Shown one piece after another: positions 15,901 to 17,193 of a DNA stretch of 17,193 nucleotides. The notes beneath the pieces were generated by a model. That model saw only the letters and a list, made by a program, of their open reading frames with translations, was not told the DNA's origin and did no database searches. This DNA comes from Candidatus Poribacteria bacterium. Its GTDB lineage: Bacteria > Poribacteria > WGA-4E > UBA9662. A program made the position numbers and the translations under genes. Location: positions 34,660 through 51,852 of the forward strand of contig PBVO01000048.1 of the NCBI GenBank assembly GCA_002729015.1. The letters run 5' to 3'. Position 1 is the stretch's first letter; each line of letters starts with the position of its first letter.

Positions 15901-17193
15901 TTCAACTGAAGAAATACTAATCATGGAAGTTGGTTATGATTTCAGTGATGTTATTGAGGAATGGGGTGGATTTTCCTATGGCATCTCTTCTGCTGGTGCT
16001 GATTTTTCTCAGCGCCAATTTTTGGAAATGTGGCTTCGTACTCGTGGTGATGATGATGTTATTTTACATATCGATATTGGTGTCGTTGCTGAGGACGCCG
16101 ACCAAGATATGCGTCTGGATAGTGAAGATTTACCTAAACGACTAGATGATAATAATGGAGACGGCAAAATTGATGCTCTCGATTTAGATCTAGAAAATCT
16201 ACCTCTTGAACACAAGTACCGAGCTAATGGTACATTAGATACTGGTGAAGATACTGGTTGGGATTATAATCCGCAAAGTGGTTTCCGGTCAGCTCTTCGT
16301 CTCGGAGATAACAATAAAGCCTTAGATACTGAGGATCTCAACGGAGACGGTGTCCTAGATGATATTAATGCTTACCTGGAGATTTCTATACCTTTGGATC
16401 AAATTCCTGATCAATGGATTAAACGTAAACGAAGTAATGGTTGGAAGTTTATTAGTATTCCCCTAACAGTTGCTACCCCCCATGGGGATCGAGTTCCTAA
16501 TTTGGGCTATGTACAACATATACGATTTTGGTTACAGAAGAACCAACCGGGTTCCGTGAATGGACAACTTCAATGGTCTTCAATTGAGCTTGTTGGTAAC
16601 CAATGGGAACAAGGCATTGTTACTCAAAATGGCTCACCAGTAAGCGATACTAATGAAAAGTTCGTAATTTCTACAAAGGATAATTATAACTTTGATGATT
16701 ATCAAGGTGCTTATGATCAACTCAAGGATGGCAAATTGTTTCGTAAACTTCATCCTTACACGAACGTGAACTTTTCATTTGATTCATCACATCAAAAAGA
16801 GCAATCACTGGTACTCAACTATAATCTCTTACCTGACTCATTTGGTATTACCTCTAAACGACTGCGTGGACGCCAGCAAGGAGAAGGACAAGATTTTTCT
16901 AAGCATAATAAACTCAATTTTTGGTTATACGGTGATAAAAGCCAGGCGACTTTCGTTATGCGGTTAGCTTCAACTGGTATTAGATCTAGTTATCGATCTT
17001 CTTACTACTATTCTTCGAATGACCCTTTCTCTGATCCACTTAAAGACACCAAAGATGAAGTAAACGTATTTGAAAATTTAACTGATTATTACGAATTTAC
17101 TCTTCCTATAGATTTTGAAGGATGGAAATTAGTTGAAATCAGTTTAACAGATGAGCAGAAAAATGAAACGGAAAGCAAAATTGAATCGAAGCC
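12959..17193 (+). CDS. SprA-family giant outer-membrane/cell-surface protein, 3' end beyond the window
   Basis: At least 1,411 residues are encoded and the frame is still open at the last base. TTG 12959 (with AAGGG in front) gives a basic N-region and the hydrophobic signal segment FILGFFVLSLAWGG; TTG 13019 would give a shorter, ordinary signal peptide. Family evidence: QTLQVGLHGRVGEHTHVEVDY (about 253-273), then KIRVWYEGKPEG and FGDIMLNLPNTRFLDINRNL (about 300-335), then YNIDYETGEIEFL; VRLNGRKLQRDIDY to GTLRLMN (651-677); and an Asp-rich segment with SEDL, TGEDTGWD and TEDLNGDGVLDD (about 1054-1135). These follow the order I recall for SprA. SprA/Sov forms the huge outer-membrane barrel of the type IX secretion system in Bacteroidota; relatives in other phyla are less understood. 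Three Gly/Ser/Tyr-rich insertions (181-235, 275-296, 754-809) are unusual. No other secretion genes are adjacent. Confidence 0.85.
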   Translation, partial: MIVILSYFGRFSDILVDKRFLLHSFILGFFVLSLAWGGVITKDAVLTQAYEKVVTGNSSPPSTFNSKDNSKRIFLEKPKTLQPWLHSPTHLKSHALKDELEPPHYIRQYLYSLNRWKRVPQFVDLSELWEYDPNQVDSEVDQDGFDLPLNSNLKITGHKSVTVELNKTHYFGQTDRYSFYGMNSGYSSSYNSGLDLGLNSSYGDSYSSYGNYGGGYDSFSGGGFGGSSYGGYGSGFSMSRGGAPRASGINIRQTLQVGLHGRVGEHTHVEVDYSDSGGDSYGGSSYGGYSGGVGGAKQQKIRVWYEGKPEGILRRVAFGDIMLNLPNTRFLDINRNLFGLEAIAEYKGAKLTAFGSRSKGITDRRRFRGESRRAGYGRGQQVADHNYVKERFYFIQLGEDGLLHDSYLPIKKGSEQIYIDDGVANNNQGGQRTVNGYFNLQYPGQDYNIDYETGEIEFLISMSPSYKIVAAYEYLGDGTGVVGSPKNVFVNENDDTPTTGESQQKGYVTLKDKAIRGTESRRVYNLGNRNINPRDFQLTIWRQGAGEAFETKQGEIPYVQIFGLDKDGDGRVEPEYVDFDRGILTFPTFRPFMIEDPESPFYQYRDQLNNEAIYAENTRYGDQLYTIQADYAYQSNSHNVGLFVIPKSETVRLNGRKLQRDIDYMMIYEVGTLRLMNIQLDEYDEIEVEFERAPFGGSLQQTVAGVWLEYQYQPKEKKSTDVNTSTKKFNRFDRLMGRTSQTTGTFSKPNSTIGTTFGSGQMGRGFGGNRFGSGSFGFGGSSGFGGGFSSSSFGMGGRSRRGMYGTGGRTHFNPVFKQGLNFSTGYIINTGQKPVEVPNPNEVPSRLQAFNLNTSFGQQFNLAWLVNPIPFVFVDEFPLIFNFSGEAAFSHNNPNSVGLSMVDGMEGARETTAISTFKHNWSMASIPYSQDGISGQQLIPPTVENRAVFRKLVSDEKDEKAIGNYMRNKRLPASIINPMARSTEEILIMEVGYDFSDVIEEWGGFSYGISSAGADFSQRQFLEMWLRTRGDDDVILHIDIGVVAEDADQDMRLDSEDLPKRLDDNNGDGKIDALDLDLENLPLEHKYRANGTLDTGEDTGWDYNPQSGFRSALRLGDNNKALDTEDLNGDGVLDDINAYLEISIPLDQIPDQWIKRKRSNGWKFISIPLTVATPHGDRVPNLGYVQHIRFWLQKNQPGSVNGQLQWSSIELVGNQWEQGIVTQNGSPVSDTNEKFVISTKDNYNFDDYQGAYDQLKDGKLFRKLHPYTNVNFSFDSSHQKEQSLVLNYNLLPDSFGITSKRLRGRQQGEGQDFSKHNKLNFWLYGDKSQATFVMRLASTGIRSSYRSSYYYSSNDPFSDPLKDTKDEVNVFENLTDYYEFTLPIDFEGWKLVEISLTDEQKNETESKIESK
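13499..13663 (+). repeat. Gly/Ser/Tyr-rich low-complexity segment 1 in the SprA-like protein
   Basis: Residues 181-235 are mostly Gly, Ser, Tyr, Asn and Phe, with SYGDSYSSYGNYGGGYDSF as the richest part. It contains the octapeptide GGSSYGGY (13631-13654). It sits between two recognisable family segments, like an exposed flexible insertion. Confidence 0.7.
13781..13846 (+). repeat. Gly/Ser/Tyr-rich low-complexity segment 2 in the SprA-like protein
   Basis: Residues 275-296 (GGDSYGGSSYGGYSGGVGG) repeat the octapeptide GGSSYGGY (13802-13825) with different codons from the first copy. The segment lies directly between the VEVDY strand and the KIRVWYEGKP strand of the family core. Confidence 0.7.
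15218..15385 (+). repeat. Gly/Ser/Phe-rich low-complexity segment 3 in the SprA-like protein
   Basis: Residues 754-809 are built of Gly, Ser and Phe with several Arg and Met (FGFGGSSGFGGGFSSSSFG). The segment follows a Lys/Thr-rich linker and precedes HFNPVFKQGLNFS, where membrane-strand-like sequence begins. Confidence 0.65.

Overview
The window is moderately AT-rich bacterial DNA, judged by eye. Its gene content is an FG-GAP/VCBS propeller, a secreted LamG protein, two phytanoyl-CoA-dioxygenase-like (PhyH) enzymes, a sugar-type ABC permease, an ASPIC/UnbV protein, a polyol dehydrogenase and a giant SprA-like outer-membrane protein. This mix is typical of uncultured Gram-negative lineages of the Poribacteria/Latescibacterota type; the last residues of the LamG protein resemble endings I recall from Poribacteria. 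That placement is inference. The SprA-like protein does imply an outer membrane. I saw no rRNA, tRNA, CRISPR array or insertion sequence.

Layout. Positions 1-402 hold the 3' end of a GHMP sugar kinase resembling the fucokinase part of FKP. At 595-1680 is a seven-bladed FG-GAP propeller without a signal peptide, with a possible hairpin terminator behind it (1728-1768). At 1860-2636 is a secreted LamG protein, closed by a strong intrinsic terminator (2664-2713). From 2797 to 8054 five genes run on the + strand with gaps of 3-45 bases: PhyH dioxygenase, PhyH dioxygenase, RbsC-like permease, ASPIC/UnbV protein and alpha/beta hydrolase. This looks like one operon. A polyol (mannitol/hexuronate-type) dehydrogenase faces it on the - strand (8144-9586). 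A 911-base region without a convincing gene follows (9587-10497). It holds several inverted repeats, including a perfect 12-bp one that can close a three-way-junction RNA upstream of a thiamine pyrophosphokinase gene (10498-11223). A zinc-dependent alcohol dehydrogenase lies on the - strand at 11270-12373. After a 585-base divergent intergenic region, a SprA-family gene opens at about 12959 and runs off the window, at least 1,411 residues long.

How the genes may work together. The sugar-kinase end, polyol dehydrogenase, sugar-type permease and LamG protein suggest use of carbohydrates or polyols. The operon couples two putative iron/2-oxoglutarate oxygenases, a hydrolase, an orphan permease and a secreted propeller. 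This would fit uptake and oxidative breakdown of an unknown small organic substrate, but no substrate can be read from the sequence. The SprA-like protein belongs to the family containing the type IX secretion translocon SprA/Sov, and carries unusual Gly/Ser/Tyr-rich insertions.
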